From the NCBI GenBank assembly GCA_017860255.1, contig JAFNAR010000015.1:1-56292 (forward strand): a stretch of DNA of 56,292 bases, written 5' to 3'. The notes under the pieces are model-generated. The model worked only from the letters and a program-made list of their open reading frames with translations. It was not told the origin of the DNA and ran no database searches. Each line of letters starts with the position of its first letter. Position 1 is the first letter of the stretch. The stretch is from Bacteroidota bacterium (lineage in GTDB: Bacteria > Bacteroidota > Bacteroidia > Bacteroidales > P3). This document shows, one piece after another, positions 17,724 through 27,391 of this stretch. Made by a program: the position numbers and the translations under genes.

Positions 17724-17802
17724 AAGGTGGCAGGATGTTGAGTGTATCCTGCCAGGATACACTATGTAAGGTGGCAGGATACATGGTGTAAGGTGGCAGG
17801 AT
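17724..17802. repeat. Four-copy array, 22-bp period, motif AAGGTGGCAGGAT
   Basis: Copies begin at 17724, 17746, 17768 and 17790, exactly 22 bp apart. Copy 2 is a perfect palindrome (GTATCCTGCCAGGATAC, 17744-17760); the others keep the right half (GGCAGGAT) with AAGGT on the left. Flanks include TTTAAATCAAG on the left and ATTTAATCCTTATC on the right; the left flank and motif recur at 55310-55430. The 567-bp gap 17410-17976 holds this array and the promoter at 17479, and otherwise only AT-rich sequence with no gene. Confidence 0.9.
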
Positions 17803-17976
17803 GCAAAAATTTTGTCTGATATTACAAAATTTAATCCTTATCTTTTTAAACTATTATAAGGGTTTGATACATTTATATCAAATAAAAATAAATTTAGAGT
17901 TGAATTTACTTTGTAAAGTAAAGAGATTGATCCCTTATTTAAAAGAAATTTTACAGAAAGATATGATTAAAAAGAA

Positions 17977-19026
17977 TTAGAATCCAGCTATTAGCCCTCC
18001 ACAAGAGTCTTTTTTTGCTCCAGTTACTGATGAAAGAGTGTTTATTTCTTCTCTAACTCGCAATACTCCCAGGAAAGCAAAAATTAGAGCTTCTTTATAA
18101 TTGATTATTATTGGCTCTGGAATATGTATTTTGTAATTTTTGTTGAGTTTCTCTCTCAATCGTTCAATTAAATACTTATTAAAAGCTCCTCCTCCAGTAA
18201 TTAAAACATCTCCATTAATATTTAATGCCAATTGCTCTGATGTATGTTCAACAAAGGTAGCCATCAGGTCGGCGTTTGAAAGATTAGAATTATTTAACAA
18301 AGGAAAAATCATTTCTACAACCCATTCCTTGCCTAAGGATTTTTGTTTCTTTGTTTTGTAGAACTCTAAATTGTTTAATTCATTAAGAAGAGAATTATCA
18401 AACTTTCCACTTTGTGCAATTTCTCCATCCTTATCATAAGATAAACCTTCTTTTTGAGCTAAATGATTAAGAACAATGTTTACAGGACAAATATCATAAG
18501 CAATTCTGCTTCCATTTTCTTCAAAAGAGATATTGGAAAAACCACCAAGATTTAAGCAAAAAGTATATTCACTGAACAAATGTCTATCTCCAATTGGGAC
18601 AAGTGGTGCTCCCTGACCTCCAAGAGCCAAATCCAAACGTCTAAAATCACCAATGGTTTTTATATTGGTGTGAGAATAAATGGCGTTAATATCTCCAATT
18701 TGAGTTGTTAGATTTATGTGAGGTTGATGGAATATTGTTTGACCATGTGAGGAAATAAAATCAACTTCTAATTTATTATTATCAATAAATTTCTTTGTTT
18801 CCTTTCCTAAGAAATGTCCAAATTCTTTATCAATCTTTGCAAATTCTTCTGATGAGGTATTCTCAGCCTTAAGAAGCATATCCTTTATCAGAGAAGAGTA
18901 TTCAACAGTTGTTGCTTTCTCAATGGAATATTCCCATTTATTGTTTTCAAAGGAAAAAACACAATAAGCAATATCAAGTCCATCTAATGAAGTCCCTGAC
19001 ATTAGCCCAATAACCCTATAAAGCAT
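17977..19026 (-). CDS. anmK: Anhydro-N-acetylmuramic acid kinase
   Basis: Phosphorylates and opens 1,6-anhydro-MurNAc to MurNAc-6-phosphate during peptidoglycan recycling in the cytoplasm. The N-terminus YRVIGLMSGTSLDGLD is the AnmK phosphate-binding signature. ISSHGQTIFHQP, GAPLVPIGDRHLF, NLGGFSNISF and the adenosine-site ITGGGAFNKYL follow in family order. The ATG at 19026 (MLYRVIG) is preferred over one 12 bp upstream because it starts at the family's usual point; the length is then 349 residues, close to the norm. It overlaps the murF stop by 11 bp, so the genes are co-transcribed and perhaps translationally coupled. Confidence 0.94.
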   Translation of the reverse strand: MLYRVIGLMSGTSLDGLDIAYCVFSFENNKWEYSIEKATTVEYSSLIKDMLLKAENTSSEEFAKIDKEFGHFLGKETKKFIDNNKLEVDFISSHGQTIFHQPHINLTTQIGDINAIYSHTNIKTIGDFRRLDLALGGQGAPLVPIGDRHLFSEYTFCLNLGGFSNISFEENGSRIAYDICPVNIVLNHLAQKEGLSYDKDGEIAQSGKFDNSLLNELNNLEFYKTKKQKSLGKEWVVEMIFPLLNNSNLSNADLMATFVEHTSEQLALNINGDVLITGGGAFNKYLIERLREKLNKNYKIHIPEPIIINYKEALIFAFLGVLRVREEINTLSSVTGAKKDSCGGLIAGF

Positions 19027-20311
19027 CGGAAAGTACATCCATTTTGGTAGAATGTGAACCTTTAATTAGAATTGTACCTCCTTTAATTTTGTTTTCTAAA
19101 AGGTAATCTTTAGCCAGAGATGAGGTTTTGAAATAGATTTCGTTTTCTTTTTTGTCCTTTCCAAACTCTTCAAACTCTTCTCCAATCAAAATTACACCTT
19201 TTAGATTCATGCTTCTTAGAATATCAACAATGTTTTGATGTTCTTTTGTTGATTCTTCTCCAAGTTCTTTCATTGCTCCAATAAAAGCGTATTTATTATC
19301 AGCTTTTAGAGCTTGAAAATCTTGCAAAGCAACCATTAGGCTTGAAGGATTGGCATTATAGCAATCTAAAATTAGAGTATTATCTTTGGTTTTTTGAATT
19401 TGAGAACGATGATTAGTAGGAGTGTAATTCTCAATTGCTTTTATGGAAAGATTTAAATCAACTTCAAATATCTTTCCAATAGTCATTGCTGCCAATATAT
19501 TTTGTGAATTGTAGGAGCCAATAAGTTTTGAATTGATTATATGCCCTTCAAAATCCAGTTTTGCATTCTCGGAGATGATTTTATTGGAAATAGAATATTT
19601 ATAAGTTTTATTTTTGTGTCCTTTTGAGTAGTTTGAAAGAGAAGAATCGTCCATATTGATAATTGCAAAATGGTTTTCCTTATCAAGATAGCTAAACAGT
19701 TCAGTTTTAGTTTTTATAACTCCTTCGAAACCTCCAAATCCTTCAAGGTGAGCTCTGCCAATATTGGTTATCAAACCATATTTTGGCTCTGCAATCTTAC
19801 AAAGAAAATCAATTTCTCCAGGATGATTAGCACCCATTTCAATTATTGCAAATTCTGTTTGAGGAGTTATTCTTAAAAGAGTTAATGGAACTCCAATATG
19901 ATTATTAAAATTTCCTTGAGTTGCAATTGTTTTATATTTTTGAGAAATAACAGCGTAGGTTAGTTCCTTTGTTGTGGTTTTACCATTTGTTCCAGTTATG
20001 GCAAGAAGTTTTAAGTAGGGAAACTGTCTCCTGTGATGATTTGAAAGAAGTTGAAGAGTGTAAAGAACATCCTCAACTAAGAAATATTTATCGTTAATTG
20101 CATATTCTTTTTCATCAACAACTGCCAAAGAAGCTCCCATTTCAAGAGCTTTTTGTGCAAATTTATTTCCGTTAAAGCTTTCTCCTTTAAGAGCAAAGAA
20201 TATATCGCCTTTTTGTATGTTTCTTGTGTCTGTTGTAATGCTTGGGTTAAGAAGAAAATGTTTGTACAGTTCTTCTATCCTCTGCTTAAAGTCTTCTCTA
20301 TTGAATTCCAT
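19016..20311 (-). CDS. murF: UDP-N-acetylmuramoyl-tripeptide--D-alanyl-D-alanine ligase
   Basis: Adds D-Ala-D-Ala to UDP-MurNAc-tripeptide in the last cytoplasmic step of muropeptide synthesis. STDTRNIQKGDIFFALKGESF (about residues 21-41) is the MurF-type N-terminal domain. ITGTNGKTTTKEL is the ATP P-loop (around 104-116), EMGANHPGEIDFL the metal/substrate segment, and DCYNANPSSL the C-terminal-domain junction motif. Length 431 is normal. The start overlaps the upstream glycosyltransferase by 37 bp and the end overlaps anmK, forming a tight three-gene unit. Confidence 0.95.
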   Translation of the reverse strand: MEFNREDFKQRIEELYKHFLLNPSITTDTRNIQKGDIFFALKGESFNGNKFAQKALEMGASLAVVDEKEYAINDKYFLVEDVLYTLQLLSNHHRRQFPYLKLLAITGTNGKTTTKELTYAVISQKYKTIATQGNFNNHIGVPLTLLRITPQTEFAIIEMGANHPGEIDFLCKIAEPKYGLITNIGRAHLEGFGGFEGVIKTKTELFSYLDKENHFAIINMDDSSLSNYSKGHKNKTYKYSISNKIISENAKLDFEGHIINSKLIGSYNSQNILAAMTIGKIFEVDLNLSIKAIENYTPTNHRSQIQKTKDNTLILDCYNANPSSLMVALQDFQALKADNKYAFIGAMKELGEESTKEHQNIVDILRSMNLKGVILIGEEFEEFGKDKKENEIYFKTSSLAKDYLLENKIKGGTILIKGSHSTKMDVLSDAL

Positions 20312-21408
20312 AGTTTTTCTGCTGATTTATCCCAGCTAAATTTTTTGTTTTGTTCAAATCCTTTTTCAATCAATTCTTCTCTTAACTGAGGAGAAAGCCA
20401 AATCTTTTCCATTGCATCGGCAATGCTTTGAGGAAGATAAGGATCACAATACAAAGCAGCATCTCCACCAACCTCAGGCATAGAAGTTGTGTTGGATGTT
20501 ATTACAGGACAACCAGCAGCAAAAGCTTCAACAATAGGTATTCCAAAACCTTCAAATTGTGAAACAAAGGTTAAGGCAAGAGCACTGTTGGCAATAAGAT
20601 TAATCTCTGAAGCTTCCAAACGACCAGTAAAGATTACATATTTTCTGAATATCATTTGGTTGAAAGCATCTTCAATTTCTCCTTTCCAACTTCTCTTTGA
20701 ACCAATAATAACTAATTTTGTTTCACTTCCAGTTTTAAGCTTAAACAAATCAAAAGCCTTAAACAGATTAATTAAGTTCTTTCTTTTGTGTATTGCTCCA
20801 ACAAAATAGAAGAAGTCTTTACCATTAGTTAATCTTTGTTTGGTTATCTCTCTTTCTTTCTCTGAAACAACATAGTATAATTCATTTGCAGCATTATAAA
20901 CCACATCAATCTTATTCTCTGTTACATCATAAAACTCCATAAGGTCTCTTTTGGAGTAGTTGGAGACAGTAATTAAGTGTGTTGAGTTTTTTGCAAACTT
21001 AGGAAAGAAATTCAGGTAATAATGTCTATGGAATAAATTACTAATATACTTAGGATTATATTCGTAATTTATATCATGGAAAGTGTTCAAAGTTGGCACT
21101 TTTGGTTTTCTTGGCATATATCCATCTGGAGAGAAAAACATATCCACTTTATCCCTTTTCATATAATAAGGCAAAAGCCATTCAAAGTATATATACCAAA
21201 GGATTGGATGGCGTGTTGGACATGGAATAACTACAGGAGTAACATTTTCTGCAAAAACAAAACTCTTGTCATATTTCCTATCAAAATAGAAAACAAATTC
21301 AACCTCAGGATGGTTCTTTACAACCTTCTCCAATATTTTAAGTGTAAAGTAACCAATACCTTCAAGCTTATTATGCAATAATAATCTTGTATTAACTGCT
21401 ATTTTCAA
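20275..21408 (-). CDS. Glycosyltransferase, GT4/GT1 type
   Basis: A 377-residue GT-B glycosyltransferase. The C-terminal nucleotide-sugar domain shows FVGAIHKRKNLINLFKAF and the E-x7-E block EGFGIPIVEAFAAGCPVITS, followed by SMPEVGGDAAL, all typical of GT4. The N-terminal half has NTRLLLHNKLEGIGYFTLKIL, typical of mannosyl/rhamnosyl-transferases of surface polysaccharide loci. It probably adds a sugar to a cell-surface glycan on the cytoplasmic face. A divergent flippase gene starts 57 bp away, supporting this. Donor and acceptor unknown. Confidence 0.9.
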   Translation of the reverse strand: MKIAVNTRLLLHNKLEGIGYFTLKILEKVVKNHPEVEFVFYFDRKYDKSFVFAENVTPVVIPCPTRHPILWYIYFEWLLPYYMKRDKVDMFFSPDGYMPRKPKVPTLNTFHDINYEYNPKYISNLFHRHYYLNFFPKFAKNSTHLITVSNYSKRDLMEFYDVTENKIDVVYNAANELYYVVSEKEREITKQRLTNGKDFFYFVGAIHKRKNLINLFKAFDLFKLKTGSETKLVIIGSKRSWKGEIEDAFNQMIFRKYVIFTGRLEASEINLIANSALALTFVSQFEGFGIPIVEAFAAGCPVITSNTTSMPEVGGDAALYCDPYLPQSIADAMEKIWLSPQLREELIEKGFEQNKKFSWDKSAEKLWNSIEKTLSRG

Positions 21409-21446
21409 TACTAAAAAACTTTTTTGTGAGTTATTAAATATTAAAG

Positions 21447-21454
21447 CAAAAGTA
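21447..21454 (-). promoter_or_regulatory. -7 box TACTTTTG of the glycosyltransferase-murF-anmK unit
   Basis: TACTTTTG on the minus strand, 38 bp before the ATG at 21408, inside the 56-bp divergent gap with the flippase gene. Confidence 0.5.
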
Positions 21455-21464
21455 CAAATAAAAA

Positions 21465-22910
21465 GTGAGAAAAAGATTTGTTGCTAATTTATTTTTTCTT
21501 CTAACCCTAAATATCCTTATAAAATCCTTTTGGATACTTGGAGTTGATAGAGGTGTTCAGAATGCTGTGTCTGCTCAAGACTACGGTCTATACTTTGCAC
21601 TTTTAAATTTCACTTTTATATTCAATATTATTTTAGACTTTGGTTTAACCAACTACAACAACAGACTTATTGCTCAACATCCTCAACTACTTTCAAAATA
21701 TATTTCTCAACTTGTACCAATTAAGTTTGCAATGGCAATTGTTTTTACAATTGTTGTTTATTTAGTTGCAATACTTTTGGGCTATGATGCTTATGCTTTA
21801 AAACTGCTTGGAATTCTTTGTGTATCTCAATTTCTTGCTTCTTTGCTAACTTATTTGCGCTCTAATATATCGGGACTTCAGCTATTTAAAACTGATAGTG
21901 TACTTTCTGTTTTAGATAAGTTTATTGTAATTGTCTTCTGTTCCATTTTACTATGGGGAGGAGTTTTAAAAACAAGCTTTAAGATAGAGTATTTTATTTT
22001 TATTCAACTCTTTGCTTACTTTATTACTGTTTTGGTTGCTCTTGTAATTTGTTTAAGGAAAGCAAAATTTGTTCATCTTCAATGGAATCGTCCTTTTATT
22101 ATGAAAATAATTAAGGACTCATATCCCTTTGCCATACTCACATTGCTAATGTCTTTCTACTATAGAGCCGATAGTGTTATGATTGAAAGAATGTTGGATG
22201 ATGGAGCCGATCAAGCAGGAATTTATGCCTCTGCATATCGTTTGGTGGATGCTGCAAATATGATTGCATATCTATTTTCAATAATTCTACTCCCTCTATT
22301 TTCCAATCTTATAAATGCAAAACAAGATGTTAAGCCAATAGTTAAAATTTCTTTTCATCTTCTTCTTATGCTTACAGTATGTTTTGTTGTTCTAAGTCAA
22401 TTTTATGGTTATAACCTTATGGATTTAATGTATAACAAACATATTGAAGAAAGTTCGCAAGTTTATAGAATACTAAGTGTTTGCTTTATCCCAATTGCAA
22501 TGAACTATATTTTTGGGACTCTTCTAACTTCCAATGGCTCTATGAAATACCTAAATATTGTTGCATCCTTAGGAATGGTTTTGAATATAGGAATAAATTT
22601 AATTTTAATTCCAAAGTTTTTTGCAGTAGGAGCAGCGTATTCTTCATTAATTGCACAAACTGTTATAGCACTATTTCAAGCTATTATTGCAATAAAGATT
22701 TTTAAAATAAAATTTAATGCAATATATGTATTAAGAATAATTCTCTTTGTGCTTTCAATAATCCTTTCCACTTATTTGTTTAAAGAGATAACATCATCTT
22801 GGATTTACAATATATTGATAACTTCAATTGTAATGGTTGGATTAAGCTTTGTGTTTAAAATTTTTAGAATTAAAGATATTATATCATTACTTAAAGCCCA
22901 AAACGAATAA
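21465..22910 (+). CDS. Polysaccharide/lipid-linked oligosaccharide flippase (MATE/MOP superfamily, Wzx-like)
   Basis: A 481-residue integral membrane protein with about 12-14 hydrophobic segments along its length. DYGLYFALLNFTFIFNIILDFGLTNY (in part, near residue 40) is the usual start of O-antigen/teichoic-acid flippases, and SFYYRADSVMIERM (around 230) is the second-half entry motif. The start appears to be GTG at 21465, since no ATG occurs before the first membrane segment. It likely moves undecaprenyl-linked glycan across the inner membrane. It is divergent from a GT4 gene and followed by a methyltransferase. Confidence 0.88.
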   Translation: MRKRFVANLFFLLTLNILIKSFWILGVDRGVQNAVSAQDYGLYFALLNFTFIFNIILDFGLTNYNNRLIAQHPQLLSKYISQLVPIKFAMAIVFTIVVYLVAILLGYDAYALKLLGILCVSQFLASLLTYLRSNISGLQLFKTDSVLSVLDKFIVIVFCSILLWGGVLKTSFKIEYFIFIQLFAYFITVLVALVICLRKAKFVHLQWNRPFIMKIIKDSYPFAILTLLMSFYYRADSVMIERMLDDGADQAGIYASAYRLVDAANMIAYLFSIILLPLFSNLINAKQDVKPIVKISFHLLLMLTVCFVVLSQFYGYNLMDLMYNKHIEESSQVYRILSVCFIPIAMNYIFGTLLTSNGSMKYLNIVASLGMVLNIGINLILIPKFFAVGAAYSSLIAQTVIALFQAIIAIKIFKIKFNAIYVLRIILFVLSIILSTYLFKEITSSWIYNILITSIVMVGLSFVFKIFRIKDIISLLKAQNE

Positions 22911-22951
22911 TCCTATTTTTAGATAGTTAATTAAGAATTTAAATACTCATA

Positions 22952-23770
22952 ATGAATACAGAAAGATTTTTCGAACTTTTTTTTAAGGAACTTCAAGCTA
23001 ATAAAAATCTCTATCCATACTATAAGCTAACAGAAGGCAAGCTTAATCATCAGGCTTTTCGTAAGTCATATTTTCTCCAAAGGCTTAGTTTTATAGATAA
23101 AAATATTGATAAGACAAAAGCTAATAAGATATTTGACTGCGGTTGTGGTTATGGCACTACCGCAATATTTCTAGCAATGCAAGGGATTTCAACATATGGA
23201 GTTACCTTAGAGTTTTACTATAAGGAATTAGAAAATAGGAGAAAGTATTGGGGAGAATATGGAGATACCTCACTTTTTGAATGTAAATATGATAATTTAT
23301 TTGATTTAAAACTTCCGGAAAATTCATTTGATTATATAATTCTCCAAGATACTCTCCATCATTTGGAGCCAGTTAAGGATAGTCTGGAACTTTTCTATAA
23401 GCTCTTAAAACCAAAAGGTAAAATTATATTAGTGGAAGTAAATGGTAACTGTCTTCCAGAAACTTTTAAATTCTTTCTACAAAGAGGGAATAAAAGGGTT
23501 ATAGAATATTATGATGAAGTTTTGGGTAAGAGCTTGCAGATGGGAAATGAAAATATTCGTTCACAAAAGGCTTGGAAAAAACTTTTTGAAGCATCGGGCT
23601 TTCATGCCAATGAAGATAATACGGAGTATATACGACTATTTCCTCCATTCTTTTATAACTCTTCCAACTCTTCCAAACTCATTCAAAGAGAATCCAGCCT
23701 TGCCAAAAGCTGCCCAATTCTAAGAGAGTATTTCTTTTTTGGTTTAAATATGGTATTTGAAAAAAGTTAA
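22952..23770 (+). CDS. Class I SAM-dependent methyltransferase
   Basis: A 272-residue protein. Motif I is IFDCGCGYGTTAIFLAMQG (about residues 63-81). The post-motif II segment is FDYIILQDTLHHLEPVKDSL, with the HH typical of the Methyltransf_11 group, and motif III is LLKPKGKIILVEVNG. The C-terminal third (about 175-272) is unassigned. It follows the flippase on the same strand by 41 bp and ends convergent to an FkbM-type methyltransferase. Both may decorate a surface glycan or lipid. Substrate unknown. Confidence 0.88.
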   Translation: MNTERFFELFFKELQANKNLYPYYKLTEGKLNHQAFRKSYFLQRLSFIDKNIDKTKANKIFDCGCGYGTTAIFLAMQGISTYGVTLEFYYKELENRRKYWGEYGDTSLFECKYDNLFDLKLPENSFDYIILQDTLHHLEPVKDSLELFYKLLKPKGKIILVEVNGNCLPETFKFFLQRGNKRVIEYYDEVLGKSLQMGNENIRSQKAWKKLFEASGFHANEDNTEYIRLFPPFFYNSSNSSKLIQRESSLAKSCPILREYFFFGLNMVFEKS

Positions 23771-23896
23771 ATCCTTCATTATGGAAATAATGAAATCTTA
23801 CTTCCAATACATTATTATTTTACATAATAACACTAATATTTCTCTCCAAGATAGTTATCATAGAGTAAAATAATAAAGAAAATTCAGCAATTAGTT

Positions 23897-24625
23897 CTAT
23901 TTGCTTGAAGCAACAAAATAGTATTCTTTATTTGTTTGGAAAAAATACTCAAACTCTTTTTCATTTAGAGGCTTTTTGCTATTTGCAAAGGCTTTAAGTG
24001 TGTAAATCTTTAAGTCAATCTCCTTAGTTATTAGTTCATAAAAATCTTTTGCACTAACTCCATAAAAATCGCTTGAACCAACTCCACATTCAAAAATAAT
24101 AATAGGCTTATCTCTCTTAATCAATTCAATTCCTCCTCTAATAACATCAAATTCTCCTCCTTCAACGTCAATCTTTATAAGGTCAATTATTGTTTCTTTT
24201 GAGATAATATCGTCAAGTTTGTTAATTTCAACTCTAATCTGTTCAATTTCTGGATTCTTTATATCACTATAACGTCTGTTTTTCAAACCACTAAAAGCAG
24301 GAGCATTTTTAACTATTTGAAATGTGCTTTCTCCTTTTTCATTAGAAAGAGCAAAAGGGAATATTTTAGCTTTGCCTTCAAACTTCTTTTCTAAATTTTC
24401 AAACATATAGGGAATAGGCTCAAAAGCAAAATGTTTACCTTTAGGAGCAAGATGAATGAAATCATTTAATATTTCGCCTTTATGACATCCAACATCAATG
24501 CAGTTTGAATCTTTTTGAATAACTTTCTTTAAAATTAAGTGAGTAAGCCTATCATATTGAAGGTTCTTACTTAAATCAATTCGCAAAAACATTAAAGTAT
24601 TTCTTATTATGGCTTTTAAATTCAT
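23897..24625 (-). CDS. FkbM-family methyltransferase
   Basis: A 242-residue SAM-dependent methyltransferase. CIDVGCHKGEILNDFI (around 38-53) is the SAM-binding motif I and HFAFEPIPYMFENLEKKF the acidic loop after it. IDLIKIDVEGGEFDVIRGG (around 145-163) is the defining FkbM signature, and KPIIIFECG follows. FkbM enzymes usually O-methylate sugars or polyketides, and with the glycan genes upstream a role in sugar methylation is plausible. It lies 73 bp downstream of folA on the same strand. Confidence 0.9.
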   Translation of the reverse strand: MNLKAIIRNTLMFLRIDLSKNLQYDRLTHLILKKVIQKDSNCIDVGCHKGEILNDFIHLAPKGKHFAFEPIPYMFENLEKKFEGKAKIFPFALSNEKGESTFQIVKNAPAFSGLKNRRYSDIKNPEIEQIRVEINKLDDIISKETIIDLIKIDVEGGEFDVIRGGIELIKRDKPIIIFECGVGSSDFYGVSAKDFYELITKEIDLKIYTLKAFANSKKPLNEKEFEYFFQTNKEYYFVASSK

Positions 24626-24698
24626 TGATGTAGTGTTTTGTAGTTATTATTTCTTTATGTTTACTAAATAAGGTTTAATAGATATAAATTAAGTTTGT

Positions 24699-25184
24699 TT
24701 ATTTCTTTTGGTATACTAAGAATTGAAATTCTAATCCGCTTTCTTCATCTTTGTGAATTGGGCTTTGAGATTCCAATATCCATTTATCTTCTTCAATTTC
24801 TGGGAAAAAAGTATCTGCTTCAAAATCTTTATAAACCTTTGTTATATATAATTTATCGCAAAATGGCATTAAAGCCTTGTAGATTGTTTCTCCACCAATA
24901 ATAAAGCATTTCTCAAGTTTATTGCAATATTCAACAGCTTCTTCAGTGGAATGAACAAGAGTTGCACCCTCAGGTTTATAGTCTTTGTTTGTAGAAATAA
25001 CAATATTTTCTCTTTTAGGAAGTGGTTTGAAAGGAAGACTTTCCCATGTTTTTCTTCCCATAATGATTGGAGAGCCAAGTGTTGTTTGTTTAAAGTATTT
25101 TAAATCCTCACTCAAATGCCAAAGTAGTTTATTATCCTTACCAATAGCTCCATTTTGAGCAATAGCCACAATTATATTTAACAT
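24699..25184 (-). CDS. folA: Dihydrofolate reductase
   Basis: Reduces dihydrofolate to tetrahydrofolate with NADPH. Residues 2-16 (LNIIVAIAQNGAIGK) and LWHLSEDLKYFKQTTLG include the catalytic acidic residue (E26 or D27 region). IIMGRKTWESLP and ENIVIS are NADPH-site motifs, and CFIIGGETIYKALMP is the GG-containing cofactor loop. Length 161 is typical. It starts 17 bp after thyA, its functional partner: ThyA makes dihydrofolate that FolA recycles. Confidence 0.95.
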   Translation of the reverse strand: MLNIIVAIAQNGAIGKDNKLLWHLSEDLKYFKQTTLGSPIIMGRKTWESLPFKPLPKRENIVISTNKDYKPEGATLVHSTEEAVEYCNKLEKCFIIGGETIYKALMPFCDKLYITKVYKDFEADTFFPEIEEDKWILESQSPIHKDEESGLEFQFLVYQKK

Positions 25185-25201
25185 ATTCTTTTCTTATAAA
25201 T

Positions 25202-25996
25202 TTATACTGCTATAGGTGCTTTAATTGTTGGGTGAGAAGTATAATTGACTATTTCAATATCTTCAAATCGGAAATCTAAAATATTCTTTATTTCTTTGTT
25301 TAGTTTTAACTCAGGTAGGGGATAAGGAGAGCGAGAAAGTTGTAAACGAGCTTGGTCAAAATGATTAGTATAAAGATGAGCATCGCCAAAAGTATGAACA
25401 AAATCTCCAACTTCAAGATTGCATACTTGAGCAATCATATGAGTTAAAATTGCATAAGAAGCAATATTGAAAGGAACTCCTAAGAAAATATCGGCACTTC
25501 TTTGATATAATTGGCAAGATAGTTTGTTGTTAGCTACATAAAATTGAAACAAAACGTGACATGGAGGCAAAGCCATTTTATCTACATCTCCAACATTCCA
25601 AGCACTTACTAAAAGTCTTCGAGAATTTGGATTTGTTTTAATTTGTTCAATTAATTCACTTATCTGATCAACAACCTTTTCATCTTTAGTTTCCCATGCA
25701 CGCCATTGTTTTCCATAAACAGGACCTAAATCTCCATTTTCATCTGCCCATTCGTCCCAAATTGAAACTTTGTTTTGGTGAAGATAATCTATATTTGTGT
25801 TTCCTTGCAAGAACCATAGTAACTCATGTATAATAGAACGAAGATGTAGTTTCTTTGTAGTAACCAATGGAAATCCTTCTTGAAGATTAAATCTCATTTG
25901 ATAACCAAAAACACTTTTAGTTCCAGTACCTGTTCGGTCTTCTTTTAAATTTCCATTCTCAAGAACATGACTTAATAAGTTTAAATATTGTTTCAT
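25202..25996 (-). CDS. thyA: Thymidylate synthase
   Basis: Converts dUMP to dTMP with methylene-tetrahydrofolate. [17 protein letters not shown] (about 20-36) is the phosphate-binding loop. [12 protein letters not shown] holds the catalytic Cys. [18 protein letters not shown] provides the dUMP-binding Arg/Ser/Asp/Asn, and HLYTNHFDQ follows. Length 264 is the short bacterial form, and the C-terminal IKAPIAV closes the active site as in the family. Operon with folA. Confidence 0.97.
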   Translation of the reverse strand: MKQYLNLLSHVLENGNLKEDRTGTGTKSVFGYQMRFNLQEGFPLVTTKKLHLRSIIHELLWFLQGNTNIDYLHQNKVSIWDEWADENGDLGPVYGKQWRAWETKDEKVVDQISELIEQIKTNPNSRRLLVSAWNVGDVDKMALPPCHVLFQFYVANNKLSCQLYQRSADIFLGVPFNIASYAILTHMIAQVCNLEVGDFVHTFGDAHLYTNHFDQARLQLSRSPYPLPELKLNKEIKNILDFRFEDIEIVNYTSHPTIKAPIAV

Positions 25997-26030
25997 TTTA
26001 ATTTTCTATTTTCATTTAACAGGATTAACC

Positions 26031-26110
26031 ATTAATATTACCCCTCAGTCCCCTAAAGGGGAAGAAGACTATTTCAAAGCTAAACCCAATTAACCATTAA
26101 TCATTAACCA
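26031..26110. repeat. Intergenic short repeats with CCCCTAAAGGGG hairpin
   Basis: Between purD and thyA. TTAACCATTAA occurs twice (near 26026 and 26090), with related TTAACCACTAACCGTTA at the end. In between lies CCCCTCAGTCCCCTAAAGGGG, whose CCCCTAAAGGGG palindrome (26051-26062) can form a hairpin. Similar strings are scattered between genes in other Bacteroidota genomes. No promoter or gene is visible. Confidence 0.55.
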
Positions 26111-26117
26111 CTAACCG

Positions 26118-27389
26118 TTATAAAAGGTCTTTCCCAATATCTCTTCTGAAATACTTTCCGTCCCAAGAAATTTTTTCAACATTCTCATAACACTTATTTA
26201 AGGCTTCTTGCATAGTCTCTCCATAGCAAGTTACTGCAATAACTCTTCCTCCATTTGTTAGGATTTTTTCTCCTTCTTGCTTTGTTCCAGCATGAAAAAC
26301 AATACAATCCTTTGTGTTATCAATACCTTTAATTTCTTTGCCTTTTTCATAGCTTTCAGGATAACCTTTTGCAACCATCATAACAGTTGTTGCATAGCAA
26401 GAATCAATTTCAAAGTTTATCTTATCAAGTGATTTTGTTTTAAAGCTATTAAATGCTTCAACTATATCTGATTTTATTCTTGGGAATACACTTTCTGTTT
26501 CAGGGTCACCCATTCTTACGTTGTATTCAATAACGTATGGGTTGCCTTCAACATTCATTAAACCAATAAAAATAAAACCTTGATATTCTATATTGTCTTT
26601 CTTTAAACCATTAATTGTTGGGATAACTATTCTTTGTTCTACCTTTTGCATAAAATCATTATCAGCAAAAGGAACAGGACTAATAGAGCCCATGCCACCA
26701 GTGTTTAAACCAGTATCTCCTTCTCCAATTCTTTTATAGTCTTTTGCAACAGGAAGTATTTTATAGTTTTCTCCATCACTTAAAACAAATACACTACATT
26801 CAATTCCTTTAAAAAACTCTTCAATAACAACCTTTGCTGAAGCTTCACCAAACTTAGCTTCTTCAAGCATTTGAGTTAATTCCTTTTCTGCCTCTTCAAT
26901 TGTTTCAGGAATAACAACTCCTTTACCAGCTGCTAAACCATCAGCTTTTAAAACATAAGGAGGGTTTAAGGTCTTTAAAAAGTCTTTGCCTTCTTGAAGA
27001 GTTTCTTTATAGAATGTTTTATATCTTGCTGTTGGGATATTATTCTTTTGCATAAAAGCCTTAGCAAAATCCTTACTTCCTTCAAGAGTAGCACCTTCTT
27101 TGCTTGGTCCAACAACTAAAATATCTTTTAATTCAGAGTTATTATGAAAATAATCCCATATTCCATCAACTAATGGTTGCTCTGGTCCTACAACAACTAT
27201 CTCAACGTTGTTCTTAATAACAAACTCGCCAATTGTTTTGAAGTCGGAACCTATATTAATATTTTCTCCACAAAGAGAAGTTCCAGGGTTGCCAGGAGAA
27301 ATAAAAAGTTTTGTTAATAGTGGACTTTCTTTAATTTTAAGAGCAATTGCATTTTCTCTTGCTCCTGAACCTAAAAGTAGTATGTTCAT
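26118..27389 (-). CDS. purD: Phosphoribosylamine--glycine ligase
   Basis: Catalyses ATP-dependent joining of phosphoribosylamine and glycine in purine synthesis. The N-terminal LLGSGARENAIALKI and VGPEQPLVDGIWDYF are PurD motifs. The ATP-grasp core shows KADGLAAGKGVVIPET, EEFFKGIECSVFVLSDG, and DTGLNTGGMGSISP. The metal site is YNVRMGDPETESVFPRI. Length 423 is normal. It starts 2 bp after the rnr stop, so rnr and purD are co-transcribed. Confidence 0.96.
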   Translation of the reverse strand: MNILLLGSGARENAIALKIKESPLLTKLFISPGNPGTSLCGENINIGSDFKTIGEFVIKNNVEIVVVGPEQPLVDGIWDYFHNNSELKDILVVGPSKEGATLEGSKDFAKAFMQKNNIPTARYKTFYKETLQEGKDFLKTLNPPYVLKADGLAAGKGVVIPETIEEAEKELTQMLEEAKFGEASAKVVIEEFFKGIECSVFVLSDGENYKILPVAKDYKRIGEGDTGLNTGGMGSISPVPFADNDFMQKVEQRIVIPTINGLKKDNIEYQGFIFIGLMNVEGNPYVIEYNVRMGDPETESVFPRIKSDIVEAFNSFKTKSLDKINFEIDSCYATTVMMVAKGYPESYEKGKEIKGIDNTKDCIVFHAGTKQEGEKILTNGGRVIAVTCYGETMQEALNKCYENVEKISWDGKYFRRDIGKDLL

Positions 27390-27391
27390 AT

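Noticed and set aside
17724..17802. Sigma-54 -24/-12 promoters (TGGCA boxes)
   Set aside because: TGGCA is present, but the GC of the -12 box is not at the required distance, and the motif repeats every 22 bp regardless of gene direction.
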